This document shows, one piece after another, positions 51,096 to 60,147 of a DNA stretch of 60,179 nucleotides. A program made the translations under genes and the position numbers. Origin of the DNA: an uncultured Dorea sp. (GTDB taxonomy: Bacteria > Bacillota > Clostridia > Lachnospirales > Lachnospiraceae); NCBI GenBank assembly GCA_910579925.1, contig CAJTVY010000018.1:1-60179 (forward strand), read 5' to 3'. The notes under the pieces were generated by a model. The model did not search any database, was not told the origin of the DNA, and saw nothing but the letters and a program-made list of their open reading frames with translations. Position 1 is the stretch's first letter, and the number at the start of each line of letters is the position of its first letter.

Positions 51096-54000
51096 TTACT
51101 CATCTAACAGATTCTCTTCCTCCTCGATCCCTTCACGAAGTCTCGCTTTTTCTTTTTTATGGAATAAGTTAAATATACAGGGAACGACGAACAAAGTCAA
51201 TACAGTTCCGTATATCAGACCTCCAATTGTTACAATTGCCATCGGCTGTACCATGTCCGCCCCCATACCGACTCCCACCGCCATGGTGGATAAACCAAGA
51301 ATCGTGGTAAGCGCCGTCATGATGATCGGACGAAGTCTGGTCATTCCCGCCTCCACAAGAGCCTCCCTCTGCTCCATTCCCTGTGAAATCAGTTGATTGG
51401 CATAGTCAATGAATACAATTCCGTTATTTACAATAATACCAGACAGCATGACGAACCCGATCATGGCAATCACGCTGACCGGCATGCCTGCGATATAAAG
51501 CGCCATAAGTCCGCCGGTAAACGCAAGGGGCACGGTAAACATAACGATAAAGGGCGAGCGCAAAGACTGGAACTGCGCCACCATGATAAGGTACATAAAT
51601 ATCAGCGCAAGGGCAAGCATTTTGAAAAGTTCTACCATCGCCTCCATGATCGTCTCATCTTCACCAGTCATCTTAATCTCGTATCCCTCCGGCGCACTGT
51701 AGCCGCCGAGAGCCTTTTTTACCCTGCTGCTCACCAGGCCGATGTTATCGCCGTCCTTGATCTCTGCCGTCACGGACATATACCGGCTCTGGTCAATGCG
51801 GCTGATGGCCTGCAGGCCGGATGCATCTTCAAACGCAGCGATATCCGCAAGCTTCACCTCTTCTTTCGACCCGTCCTGCTTCTGTGCCGTTACCGTCAGA
51901 TTACGGACATCCTCACGGGTCATTCTTTCATTGGCATCATCCAGTACATAGATATCAAACTCATCGGTATCCGTAGACAGGGTAGTTGCTGTCTGCGCAT
52001 CGGAAAGCTTCTGGGATAACTCCTGGTATACCTGGGCAACCGTCAGACTGTGCCGGGTTGCCTTCGCCTTATCCACTATGACACGGAGTTCTTCTTTGTT
52101 ATCTTCTGTCCCGTCCGACACATTCTGCGTCCCCTTGGTATCTTCCACGATTTTTTTAACGTCCTTTGCCACCTTCTGAAGTCTGTCCAGATCCTTTCCC
52201 TTGATCTGAATGTTGATTCCGGCGCTTCCAAGGGCGCTCATGTCCATGTTGGACATGCTGACCGTCAGTTCTCCGTCAAGATCCTTTGTCACTTTCTCGA
52301 TTTCCTTTTTAAGCCGCTCATTGGACATCGACGGATTCTCCTTCGTTGTGGCATAGAAGGAAATGGCGTTGCTCTCCGTCTGGCCGCCTCCCATCATAGA
52401 GGAAGAAGCCAGCAGGCCGCCGACATCCTCAATATCCTTGATACCGCTCACACGTTCCATCACTTCATCCGCAATCCGGGCCGTATCCTGAAGGCTGGTT
52501 CCCTTCTCCGTCTCCAGTTCCATACTGATCTGGGTACTCTCCATTTCCGGCATGAACTGGGTTCCCCGTGTCAGTTCCAGGGCAATGCTAAAAGCGAACA
52601 GAAGAAGCGCCCCAAGAAGCACAAGAATCTTATACTTTAATGCAGCCCGAAGCATATTTCCGTAGAGAGAACGCACTCCTACAAAGAACCTGGACTCCTT
52701 GTTCTCTGTTTTCCGAAGCAGGCCCGCCGACATCATCGGAACCAGCGTCAGAGCCACCAGAAGACTGGCAAGCAGGGAATAGGCAATCGTCAGTCCCATA
52801 TCCACAAAAAGCTGTCTTGTAACCCCCGAGGTAAAAACAATTGGAAGGAACACGCACACTGTTGTCAGCGTAGACGCCGCTATCGCTCCGCCCACCTGTC
52901 TTGCTCCTTCAATGGCCGCTTCTTTTGCAGACGCGCCTTCTTCATTACGCATACGATAGATGTTTTCAATCACCACAATTGAATTATCCACCAGCATACC
53001 TACACCCAGCGCAAGTCCCGACAGAGAGATAATATTCAAAGTGATTCCCGAAAAATACATGGCGACCAGCGCAGTCATGATACTAATAGGTATAGAACAG
53101 GCGATCACAAACGTAGGACGCAGACTCTTTAAAAATACCAGCAGGATAATAATCGCAAGCACGGCGCCATACACCAGATTCTGCAGCACAGAATTTACGA
53201 TCAGATCAATGTATACTCCCTGGTCCATCAAAACCACGGTATCAATGTCTGAATTATCCTTTCTGATCTGTTCCATTCTTTCCAGCACTCGGTCGCTGAC
53301 ATCCCCTGTAGAATATCCGGTCTGCTTCTGCACCATCAGCATGACGCCGGCATTACCGTTGATCCTGGCATATGTCTCGTCCGCATTATTGACCATCTCC
53401 ACACTGGCCACGTCTGAAAGTTTTACCGGATCAATCCCTTCCATATCAATCAGCACCAGGTCTTTCAGCTCCCCGATGTTCTTGAATTTGTCGCCAATAC
53501 GGATCAGAAAATCAATTCCAGATTCCTCCACATATCCTGCCGGCATACTAAAGTTCTCTGCCGTCAGAATCGTCTTTATCATGTCCGCAGTCAGCATACC
53601 GCTCAGGTCTGCTCCTGCAGACGCCTCGTCCATTGCTGATTCCATCTGCGCTTCCTGCATCTGCAGCGCCGATTCTCCGGCCGCAAGCTGCGCCGTACCC
53701 TCTCCAATGCCAACGGCCGCCTCTAACTGCGCAGACGCCAGTTCTCCTCTGGCCTGTGCAAGGGTCATTGCCCCCTCGTTAATCTGCTGCTGCATAGCCT
53801 GTAACTGGTCTTTTCCGGCAGTAAGCTGATTCTTTCCTTCTATCAGCCCTGCTTCCTGCTGCTCTAACTGCTGGATCGTTGCCACCAGAGCCTCCCGCGC
53901 CGTCTCATAGACGCCTTCTCCCACAATTGCTTCCAGCTCTGCAATCTGAGCCTCCAGTTCCGCCCTCTGCTCTTCTGTCAGACCCAGATCCGGCAGTTCC

Positions 54001-54926
54001 AGCGTTCCTTTCAGTTCATCATACTTCGCCTTTGCCGCCTCAAGCTGCGTCAGTTGCGCCTGTGCCTCAGCCTTACCTGCCTGAAGCAGTGCAAGATTCT
54101 GCTGAATCTGTGTTTCGGCTACATTCAGTTCTGCCATCTTCTCTGTGATCTCAAGCTGGGCCTGTTTAATCTCTTCGCTCTTCATGGAAATCTGTGACTC
54201 CGCCTGAGCCAGACCGGAAGAAGCCTGGGCCTTCCCGCTTTCCAGTGCAGCCTTTCCGCTTTCAACCTGGGCCTTTGCCTCGTCTAACGCACTCCTGGCC
54301 TCATTGACCTTACGATCCATTTCCGCCTTAATCTCATCGTTCAGCTCCGTGACCTTCTGCCTGTTGACCGTAATCTCCACCGTTTCCTCAATGCTTCCTG
54401 TCACCGTAACAGAAGCCACGCCTTCCACGCTCTCTACCTCAGGGATGACCTGTTCTTCGATAATCTTACTGGTAGCAGCCGCATCCTCTCCTTCGGCGCT
54501 GACCGCCGCGACAAGAACCGGCATCATATCCGGGTTCAGTTTTATAATAATAGGATTCGACACCTCGTCCGGCCAGAATCCCTGAATCTGATCCAGGCTC
54601 TCACGCATCTCGATAGTCACAGAATCCATATTTGCCGTCTGATCGAATTCCAGAACCACCGTGGAACTATTTTCATTGGAAACAGACTGAACCGTCTTGA
54701 TATTGCTGACCGTAGCCATAGTCTGTTCGACGGGTCTGGTCACAACCTGTTCCACTTCTTCCGGGCTTGCGCCTATGTACGTGGTCATGACGATTGCATA
54801 AGGAAGGTTCATGCTCGGCAGAAGGTCGACGGTCATACTGCCGAAGGACACAACGCCCAGAATGATGATAAGCACGACCCCCACTACTACGGTGTAAGGT
54901 TTTTTTACGCTGAATTTTGATAGCAT
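51096..54926 (-). CDS. RND-family efflux transporter with coiled-coil insertion
   Basis: 1276 aa, against about 1040 for standard HAE1/AcrB proteins. It starts MLSKFSVKKPYTVVVGVVLI. The core has RND features: two six-helix blocks (first around 570-770, second around 1100-1260), VDLLPSMNLPYAIVMTTYIG, and GLALGVGMLVDNSIVVIENI in helix 4 (proton-relay Asp). About 250 residues (roughly 190-450) rich in Gln, Glu, Ala and Leu (for example QAQLTQLEAAKAKYDELKG) are inserted into the first extracellular domain and should form a long helical hairpin. A Gram-positive cell has no outer-membrane channel, so the hairpin may stand in for an adaptor protein. Promoter and palindromic operator at 54995-55042. 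Confidence 0.93.
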   Translation of the reverse strand: MLSKFSVKKPYTVVVGVVLIIILGVVSFGSMTVDLLPSMNLPYAIVMTTYIGASPEEVEQVVTRPVEQTMATVSNIKTVQSVSNENSSTVVLEFDQTANMDSVTIEMRESLDQIQGFWPDEVSNPIIIKLNPDMMPVLVAAVSAEGEDAAATSKIIEEQVIPEVESVEGVASVTVTGSIEETVEITVNRQKVTELNDEIKAEMDRKVNEARSALDEAKAQVESGKAALESGKAQASSGLAQAESQISMKSEEIKQAQLEITEKMAELNVAETQIQQNLALLQAGKAEAQAQLTQLEAAKAKYDELKGTLELPDLGLTEEQRAELEAQIAELEAIVGEGVYETAREALVATIQQLEQQEAGLIEGKNQLTAGKDQLQAMQQQINEGAMTLAQARGELASAQLEAAVGIGEGTAQLAAGESALQMQEAQMESAMDEASAGADLSGMLTADMIKTILTAENFSMPAGYVEESGIDFLIRIGDKFKNIGELKDLVLIDMEGIDPVKLSDVASVEMVNNADETYARINGNAGVMLMVQKQTGYSTGDVSDRVLERMEQIRKDNSDIDTVVLMDQGVYIDLIVNSVLQNLVYGAVLAIIILLVFLKSLRPTFVIACSIPISIMTALVAMYFSGITLNIISLSGLALGVGMLVDNSIVVIENIYRMRNEEGASAKEAAIEGARQVGGAIAASTLTTVCVFLPIVFTSGVTRQLFVDMGLTIAYSLLASLLVALTLVPMMSAGLLRKTENKESRFFVGVRSLYGNMLRAALKYKILVLLGALLLFAFSIALELTRGTQFMPEMESTQISMELETEKGTSLQDTARIADEVMERVSGIKDIEDVGGLLASSSMMGGGQTESNAISFYATTKENPSMSNERLKKEIEKVTKDLDGELTVSMSNMDMSALGSAGINIQIKGKDLDRLQKVAKDVKKIVEDTKGTQNVSDGTEDNKEELRVIVDKAKATRHSLTVAQVYQELSQKLSDAQTATTLSTDTDEFDIYVLDDANERMTREDVRNLTVTAQKQDGSKEEVKLADIAAFEDASGLQAISRIDQSRYMSVTAEIKDGDNIGLVSSRVKKALGGYSAPEGYEIKMTGEDETIMEAMVELFKMLALALIFMYLIMVAQFQSLRSPFIVMFTVPLAFTGGLMALYIAGMPVSVIAMIGFVMLSGIIVNNGIVFIDYANQLISQGMEQREALVEAGMTRLRPIIMTALTTILGLSTMAVGVGMGADMVQPMAIVTIGGLIYGTVLTLFVVPCIFNLFHKKEKARLREGIEEEENLLDE

Positions 54927-54994
54927 TTGGAGCCCTCTTTCTGTGTTTAGTTTGATTGTAACAGGTCAGACAAGCCGCCCTGTTACCAAAGATT

Positions 54995-55042
54995 GATTTA
55001 CATTATAATGTAAATCATAGCACTTGAGGCTTTAATTGACAA
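54995..55042 (-). promoter_or_regulatory. RND promoter with 22-bp perfect palindrome
   Basis: On the minus strand TTGTCA (55042-55037), 17 bp, TATGAT (55019-55014). Overlapping and following the -10 is a perfect palindrome, half-site GATTTACATTA, at 54995-55016. This is a typical place for a TetR/MarR-type repressor. The divergent spacer (54927-55134) otherwise holds only weak plus-strand promoter-like boxes for the SDR gene (a TATAAT near 55056). Confidence 0.85.
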
Positions 55043-55134
55043 GAATTCTGGAGTATAATGATGACACAGGACTTTGATTTAATAGATATTTTATAAACAT
55101 TCTATAAAGCATTTTACAGGATTGGAGAATTGAT

Positions 55135-55869
55135 ATGGAGCCAAAAAGCATACTGGTCACAGGGGCTTCCCGGGGGATTGGAAGAGAGATTGCGTTAAAA
55201 TTTGCAGAAGGCGGATACCGCGTATTCCTGAACTGCCGTACTTCGGCCTCAGAACTTGAAGAGGTGCGGCATACGATTAGCGAAAAGTACAGGGTTCCTT
55301 GCGAGACTGTCTTAGGAGACGTCGGAAATTCAAGAGACGTTGCTTCCCTGTTTGAACAGATCTACCGAACCTGCGACTGCCTGGATGTCCTGGTCAATAA
55401 TGCCGGGATCGCACATATAGGGCTTTTAATGGATATGAAAGACGAGGAGTGGAAGCAGATACTGGATACGAATCTTTCTTCTGTCTTTTATTGCTGCCGC
55501 GCAGCAATACCTCCCATGATCTCAAGAAAATGCGGAAGAATTATAAATATTTCCTCTATGTGGGGAACCGCCGGGGCTTCCTGCGAGGCAGCTTATTCAG
55601 CTTCCAAAGCGGGAGTGCATGGGCTTACCAAAGCCATTGCCAAGGAACTTGCGCCCAGTAATATCCAGGTAAACGCCATTGCCTGCGGAGTAATCGACAC
55701 AATGATGAACGGGCAGTTGTCGGATGAAGAACGAAAGGGACTGGAAGAGGAGATTCCGGCAGGGAGATATGGAACGGCTGCAGAGATTGCAAAGGTAGTG
55801 TGGGACACAGCTCATGCCCCCGAGTATCTGACGGGACAGATTATCGGGGTGGACGGGGGATATCTGTAG
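55135..55869 (+). CDS. Short-chain dehydrogenase/reductase (FabG/YmfI-like)
   Basis: 244 aa, classical SDR. NAD(P)-binding TGASRGIG at 10-17, NNAG in LVNNAGIAH near 85, catalytic Ser and YSASK near 155, and the C-terminal VDGGYL. It could be a 3-oxoacyl-ACP reductase, or the elongation-factor-P aminopentanone reductase (YmfI) of Firmicutes; context does not separate these. Single gene, divergent from the RND transporter and converging with xth. Confidence 0.9.
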   Translation: MEPKSILVTGASRGIGREIALKFAEGGYRVFLNCRTSASELEEVRHTISEKYRVPCETVLGDVGNSRDVASLFEQIYRTCDCLDVLVNNAGIAHIGLLMDMKDEEWKQILDTNLSSVFYCCRAAIPPMISRKCGRIINISSMWGTAGASCEAAYSASKAGVHGLTKAIAKELAPSNIQVNAIACGVIDTMMNGQLSDEERKGLEEEIPAGRYGTAAEIAKVVWDTAHAPEYLTGQIIGVDGGYL

Positions 55870-55896
55870 AAAAATCCTCCCCCGCTTCCCCGCTCT

Positions 55897-56649
55897 CTAA
55901 ATCATCTCAAGCGTTACGGGACAATGATCCGAACCCGTCACGTCCGTAAGGATCTCTGCATCTTTCAGTCTCTCCTTCAGACATTCCGACACGCAGAAAT
56001 AGTCAATCCGCCAGCCTGCATTCTTGGCCCTGGCGCTGAAACGGTAAGACCACCAGGAATAGATTCCTTCCACATCCGGGTAGAAATGCCGGAACGTATC
56101 AATGAATCCCGCATCCAGAAGCTCCGTAAACTTTCTGCGCTCCTCGTCCGTAAATCCGGCGTTCTTCCGGTTCGTCTTCGGGTTCTTAAGGTCAATCTCC
56201 TTATGCGCCACATTCAGATCACCGCAGAAGATCACCGGCTTCTTCTCCTCAAGCCCTTTCAGATAGCCAAGGAAATCTGTCTCCCACTGCATCCGATATG
56301 GAAGCCTTGCCAGTTCGTTCTGAGAATTCGGCGTATATACCGTAACAAAATAATACTCTTCAAACTCCAATGTAATCACACGGCCTTCCTGATCGTGCTC
56401 CTCGATTCCCATCCCATAGGATACGGATATCGGTTCTTCCTTTGTAAATATAGCCGTCCCCGAATATCCTTTCCTCTTTGCATAATTCCAATACTGATGA
56501 TATCCCGGCGTCTCAAGCGCAAGCTGCCCTTCCTGCATTTTCGACTCCTGGATACAGAAAATATCTGCATCCGCTTTCTCAAAAAATTCCATGAATCCCT
56601 TCTGTACGCATGCCCGGATTCCGTTTACATTCCATGATATAAATTTCAT
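55897..56649 (-). CDS. xth: Exodeoxyribonuclease III
   Basis: 250 aa. MKFISWNVNGIRACVQKGF, Glu in IQESKMQEGQ, GDLNVAHKEIDLKNP with the catalytic Asp-Asn, and the C-terminal GSDHCPVTLE. Base-excision-repair AP endonuclease. The ATG at 56649 has GGAGGGTTT upstream. Confidence 0.96.
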   Translation of the reverse strand: MKFISWNVNGIRACVQKGFMEFFEKADADIFCIQESKMQEGQLALETPGYHQYWNYAKRKGYSGTAIFTKEEPISVSYGMGIEEHDQEGRVITLEFEEYYFVTVYTPNSQNELARLPYRMQWETDFLGYLKGLEEKKPVIFCGDLNVAHKEIDLKNPKTNRKNAGFTDEERRKFTELLDAGFIDTFRHFYPDVEGIYSWWSYRFSARAKNAGWRIDYFCVSECLKERLKDAEILTDVTGSDHCPVTLEMI

Positions 56650-56738
56650 CAACAAACCCTCCACATTTTAGAATCCGTCTGCACTGCAAACGGATTGTGA
56701 TCTTACGGATATTCTCAAAAATACTTTCTGCAGAAAGA

Positions 56739-57473
56739 CTAATAATATACTTTCCGCAGAAACAGTCCCCTGGCCGGGGCAAGGAATCCTGCAAGGCTCC
56801 TGTCCTCCGCCGCAATTACAACCGGAAGCTTGGACGCCTCGCGTCTGCCTGTCCCTACCTCTAATAAAGTACCTGTCAGAATCCGCACCATATGGTATAG
56901 AAATCCCGTTCCATAATATGTGATCCTGACTTTCTCCCCATTACTGACGATCTTTATATTCGTGATCCGCCGAATCGAATCCTTACAATCCTTATCATCC
57001 GTAAAACTGATGAAATTCTTCGGCCCGATCAGATATTTTGTCGCTTCCCGCATAGCCTCAATATCAAGCTTCTCCGGGTAGTGATAGCAATACCTTCTTG
57101 AAAATACATCAGGCTTCTCCCGGCAGTCAATATAATATTCATATTTCTTCCCCTTGGCGCTCTTGCGGGCATGGAAACTGTTCCTCACAAGTTCCACCTT
57201 GACCACCCGGATATCTTCTGGAAGATATCGGTTCAAAGACTCTTTAAACTCATTCGTATCATAAAGCTTTGACAATTTTACACTCACAACCTGCCCCCGG
57301 GCATGAACTCCTGCATCCGTTCTCCCGGAACCATCCACCTGGACCCGGTAGCCCACTAATTTCCCGATACTCCACTCCAGCACGAACTGAATCGTGTTAT
57401 CTGTTGTGACCTGGCGCTGCCAGCCCTGATATCTGCTGCCATCATAAGCGATGGTCAATTTGTATGTTCTCAT
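56739..57473 (-). CDS. truA: tRNA pseudouridine synthase A
   Basis: 244 aa. The catalytic Asp is in GSGRTDAGVHA near residue 53. Typical starts and motifs are YKLTIAYDGSRYQGWQRQ, YEYYIDCRE, and GTGFLYHMVRILTGTLLEVG. It makes pseudouridine at tRNA positions 38-40. Leader stem-loop at 57521-57559. Confidence 0.95.
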   Translation of the reverse strand: MRTYKLTIAYDGSRYQGWQRQVTTDNTIQFVLEWSIGKLVGYRVQVDGSGRTDAGVHARGQVVSVKLSKLYDTNEFKESLNRYLPEDIRVVKVELVRNSFHARKSAKGKKYEYYIDCREKPDVFSRRYCYHYPEKLDIEAMREATKYLIGPKNFISFTDDKDCKDSIRRITNIKIVSNGEKVRITYYGTGFLYHMVRILTGTLLEVGTGRREASKLPVVIAAEDRSLAGFLAPARGLFLRKVYY

Positions 57474-57520
57474 CTATCTCACCCAATCCAAAATATCTTA
57501 ATGATATAAAAATACGATTC

Positions 57521-57559
57521 TAAAAAGGAAGAAGCAAATGATTCTTCTTTGCTTCCTCC
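57521..57559 (-). terminator. Terminator between nrdR and truA
   Basis: A 12-bp stem of GGAGGAAGCAAA (57559-57548) with TTTGCTTCTTCC (57538-57527), one G-U, 9-nt loop, then TTTTTAG on the minus strand. A promoter-like TTGCTA-17-TAGAAT (57591-57586 and 57568-57563) sits just upstream, so the hairpin lies at the very start of any transcript from it. Confidence 0.75.
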
Positions 57560-57631
57560 TCTATTCTACCACTTAATTCATGTCTTAGCAAATATCTTCT
57601 CTATCAAATATCTTCCAATTTTTCAATAAGG

Positions 57632-58081
57632 TTATTTTAAGATCTTCTTGAGTTCATCCATAAATGTGTTCACATCCTTGAACTCCCGGTAAACCGATGC
57701 AAATCTCACGTATGCGACCTCATCCAGACTCTTCAGTTCCTCCATGACAAGCTCTCCTACCCGGCTGCTTGGAATCTCTTTAGCTTCAAGGCTGAACACC
57801 TTTGTCTCTACCTTGTCAATCGTGCGCTGGATGTCCACTGCCGATACCGGCCGCTTGTAACACGCCCGCAGAATTCCGTTCTCAATCTTCCCCCGGTCGT
57901 ACTGCTCCCGGTTATTGTCCTTCTTAATAATAATCAGCGGAATCGTCTCGATCTTCTCATAAGTCGTGAAACGCTTGCCGCATGCGTCACAGGATCGGCG
58001 GCGACGGATGGAATTGCCGTCCTCCGCAGGCCTGGAATCAATCACTCTGGTATCTAACTGACTACAATACGGGCACTTCAT
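57632..58081 (-). CDS. nrdR: Transcriptional repressor NrdR
   Basis: 149 aa. Zinc ribbon MKCPYCSQLDTRVIDSR...CDACGKRF (four Cys) and an ATP-cone (residues about 49-139). It represses ribonucleotide reductase genes when dATP is high. It has its own promoter at 58148-58120. Confidence 0.97.
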   Translation of the reverse strand: MKCPYCSQLDTRVIDSRPAEDGNSIRRRRSCDACGKRFTTYEKIETIPLIIIKKDNNREQYDRGKIENGILRACYKRPVSAVDIQRTIDKVETKVFSLEAKEIPSSRVGELVMEELKSLDEVAYVRFASVYREFKDVNTFMDELKKILK

Positions 58082-58119
58082 CTTGTACTGTTTTCCTTTC
58101 TCTCATCATTCGTAAACCT

Positions 58120-58148
58120 AGTATACACGCAGTAATATAAGAAGTCAA
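58120..58148 (-). promoter_or_regulatory. nrdR promoter
   Basis: TTGACT (58148-58143), 17 bp, TATACT (58125-58120) on the minus strand, about 40 bp before the ATG. Confidence 0.8.
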
Positions 58149-58176
58149 ACTCTATTTTATCAAGCCGCCGTATTTA

Positions 58177-60084
58177 TTAAATTCCTTCTTCACACCGTAT
58201 GATCTCTTCCGTATATTTCCGTTCCATATCGTGACGGATCTTCCTGTTCTCAACGGTATCAAAGATGATGGAAAAATCATAATCTTCTGGATATAACTCT
58301 TCGGCCGCCACATGAAGCTTCACCCGCTTGTGGTTAATCCATATCTTTTTCCCTGGTAACTGGATCCTCAGAACCCCCTTCTCATTAATCGGCTCACATA
58401 CGATTCCAATCTTCTGTTCGGGATACACCATCACACTGTCCCCCCGCCTGTACTTTGTATGAAGCCTTGCGTTTCCCTTAGCTTTCTTTACTTTGAGAAT
58501 CTTCCTTCCGCTCTGCTTCCCTGACGCTTTCTCTTTTTTCTGAAACTGATAGGAATTCACTGCTTCTTCGCCATAGGCAGCGCGCACCGCCGTCTTTAAC
58601 ATTCCTTCCGGCATACCCAGACGGTCGGCAATGTGAAATGCACAGCTTTCTCCCGCCTCTCCAATCACCATCTGATAAGTCGGTTTTAATGTATTCTTAT
58701 CAAAAGTCATCCTTGCATTCATAATGCCCTCTGTTTTCCTGGCATATTCCTTAACCTCTGGATAATGGGTCGTCACCAGGAAAAGCGCACCGCTGTTTTT
58801 CAGTTCTTCCAAAATAGCAACCGCAATCCCCATGCCTTCCGCCGGGTCGGTTCCAGATCCCAGTTCATCCATGATTACGAAGCTTAACGGGTTCACCTCC
58901 CGCAGAACATCCAGTACATTCGTGATATGGGCAGAGAATGTCGACAGGTTCTCTGCCAGATTCTGTCCGTCTCCGATATCACAGAGAAATTCCGTGTTCA
59001 TGCAGATATCCGCCTTTTTGCAGGTAACGTGAAGACCGCACTGCGCCATCAGGCAGTTTAACATGACCGTTTTGATTGCAACCGTCTTCCCGCCAGTATT
59101 CGGCCCGGTTATCACGATCCCTCTCGCCCTCTTACCGATCTCGAATTGTAAGGGCACATTCACATTTCTGTCCATCAACGGGTGTCTGGCATCCCTTAAA
59201 ACAATCCGCCGCTCGGTATTGATTTCCGGTTCTGCTGCACAAAGATCCATACTAAGCTTTCCTTTTGAGAATATGAAATCCAGTTTCTCAATCATAACCA
59301 TGTTTTCATTCATCAGAACTGCCAAATCAGCCACCATAGCTGTCAACGTATATAAAATACGATAGATTTCGTTTTCTTCATTCATCTTCAGAATCTGTAA
59401 TTCTTCATAATATTTTGCAACGTTTACCGGTTCGATAAACAGAGTATTTCCGGTAGCCGACTTATCTACCACACTTCCCATTATTCTGGATTTATACTCT
59501 TTCTTCACGGGAATACAGATTCTTCCGTTTCGCAGAGTACAGAAGCTGTCTGCCATATATGCTTTGTTAGAACGCATGGTCTGTTCCGCTTTCTGTTTCA
59601 TCTGTTCTTCACATCTTGTAATCTGGTTTCTTATCTGCTGCAGCTCTCTGGAAGCATGATCGTCTACCCTTCCGCTCCTGATCTGCCTCCCGATCTCCTC
59701 CCGGAGTTCTTCAAAAACATACAGATTCTCTTCATAGTAACCAAGGGAATTTCCAGAGAATTTCCCCTTTCCAAGATAGTCTCTTAACCTTCTGACTGCC
59801 GCAAGAACCTTCTCCACCCTCTCAAGCTGATCTGGCGTGAGGCAGCCGCCTTTTTCTGCAATGACCAGAATTTCTCTGACCTCGGAAACACTCTGAAGAG
59901 GCGGCATACCCAGTTGTTCCATCATGTTCCTGCTATCGGTCGTGTCTTTTAACCGTTTCCTTAACTCCATCTCGGACAGACAGAAAGCAGTTTCTCTGAT
60001 CTGTTCTTTTGCCTGGTCCGTAACTGCCAGTTCCATCCATCTTTCTTTAATCTTGTCAAATTCAAGCTGCTTTTCTATATTCAT
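58177..60084 (-). CDS. MutS2-like ATPase without Smr domain
   Basis: 635 aa, against about 780 for full MutS2. N-terminal helical core/clamp (KQLEFDKIKERWMELAVTDQA, GRICIPVKKEYKSRIMGSVV). MutS ATPase with Walker A VITGPNTGGKTVAIKT near 335, Walker B FVIMDELGSGTDPAEG and TTHYPEVKEYA. After about 520 there is a basic linker and a KOW-like piece (YRRGDSVMVYPEQKIGIVCE), but no C-terminal Smr nuclease (no LDLRG-type motif). The ORF ends cleanly, and the 95 bp after it show no Smr remnant, so it is probably a naturally short paralog rather than a frameshift. Confidence 0.85.
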   Translation of the reverse strand: MNIEKQLEFDKIKERWMELAVTDQAKEQIRETAFCLSEMELRKRLKDTTDSRNMMEQLGMPPLQSVSEVREILVIAEKGGCLTPDQLERVEKVLAAVRRLRDYLGKGKFSGNSLGYYEENLYVFEELREEIGRQIRSGRVDDHASRELQQIRNQITRCEEQMKQKAEQTMRSNKAYMADSFCTLRNGRICIPVKKEYKSRIMGSVVDKSATGNTLFIEPVNVAKYYEELQILKMNEENEIYRILYTLTAMVADLAVLMNENMVMIEKLDFIFSKGKLSMDLCAAEPEINTERRIVLRDARHPLMDRNVNVPLQFEIGKRARGIVITGPNTGGKTVAIKTVMLNCLMAQCGLHVTCKKADICMNTEFLCDIGDGQNLAENLSTFSAHITNVLDVLREVNPLSFVIMDELGSGTDPAEGMGIAVAILEELKNSGALFLVTTHYPEVKEYARKTEGIMNARMTFDKNTLKPTYQMVIGEAGESCAFHIADRLGMPEGMLKTAVRAAYGEEAVNSYQFQKKEKASGKQSGRKILKVKKAKGNARLHTKYRRGDSVMVYPEQKIGIVCEPINEKGVLRIQLPGKKIWINHKRVKLHVAAEELYPEDYDFSIIFDTVENRKIRHDMERKYTEEIIRCEEGI

Positions 60085-60124
60085 TCTACCAGCATTCCTT
60101 TCTCATATTTCAGGTTTTTAAAAC

Positions 60125-60147
60125 ATAAAAAAGTGTCTTCGACACTT
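60125..60147 (-). terminator. Terminator of a gene beyond the right edge
   Basis: AAGTGTC (60147-60141), loop GAA, GACACTT (60137-60131), then TTTT on the minus strand. It would end transcription arriving from outside the window. A second hairpin CCCCCAT/ATGGGGG lies at 60159-60174. Confidence 0.7.

Noticed and set aside
58082..58176. Frameshifted Smr domain after the MutS2-like gene
   Set aside because: The 95 bp contain the nrdR promoter and no Smr-like coding in any frame.
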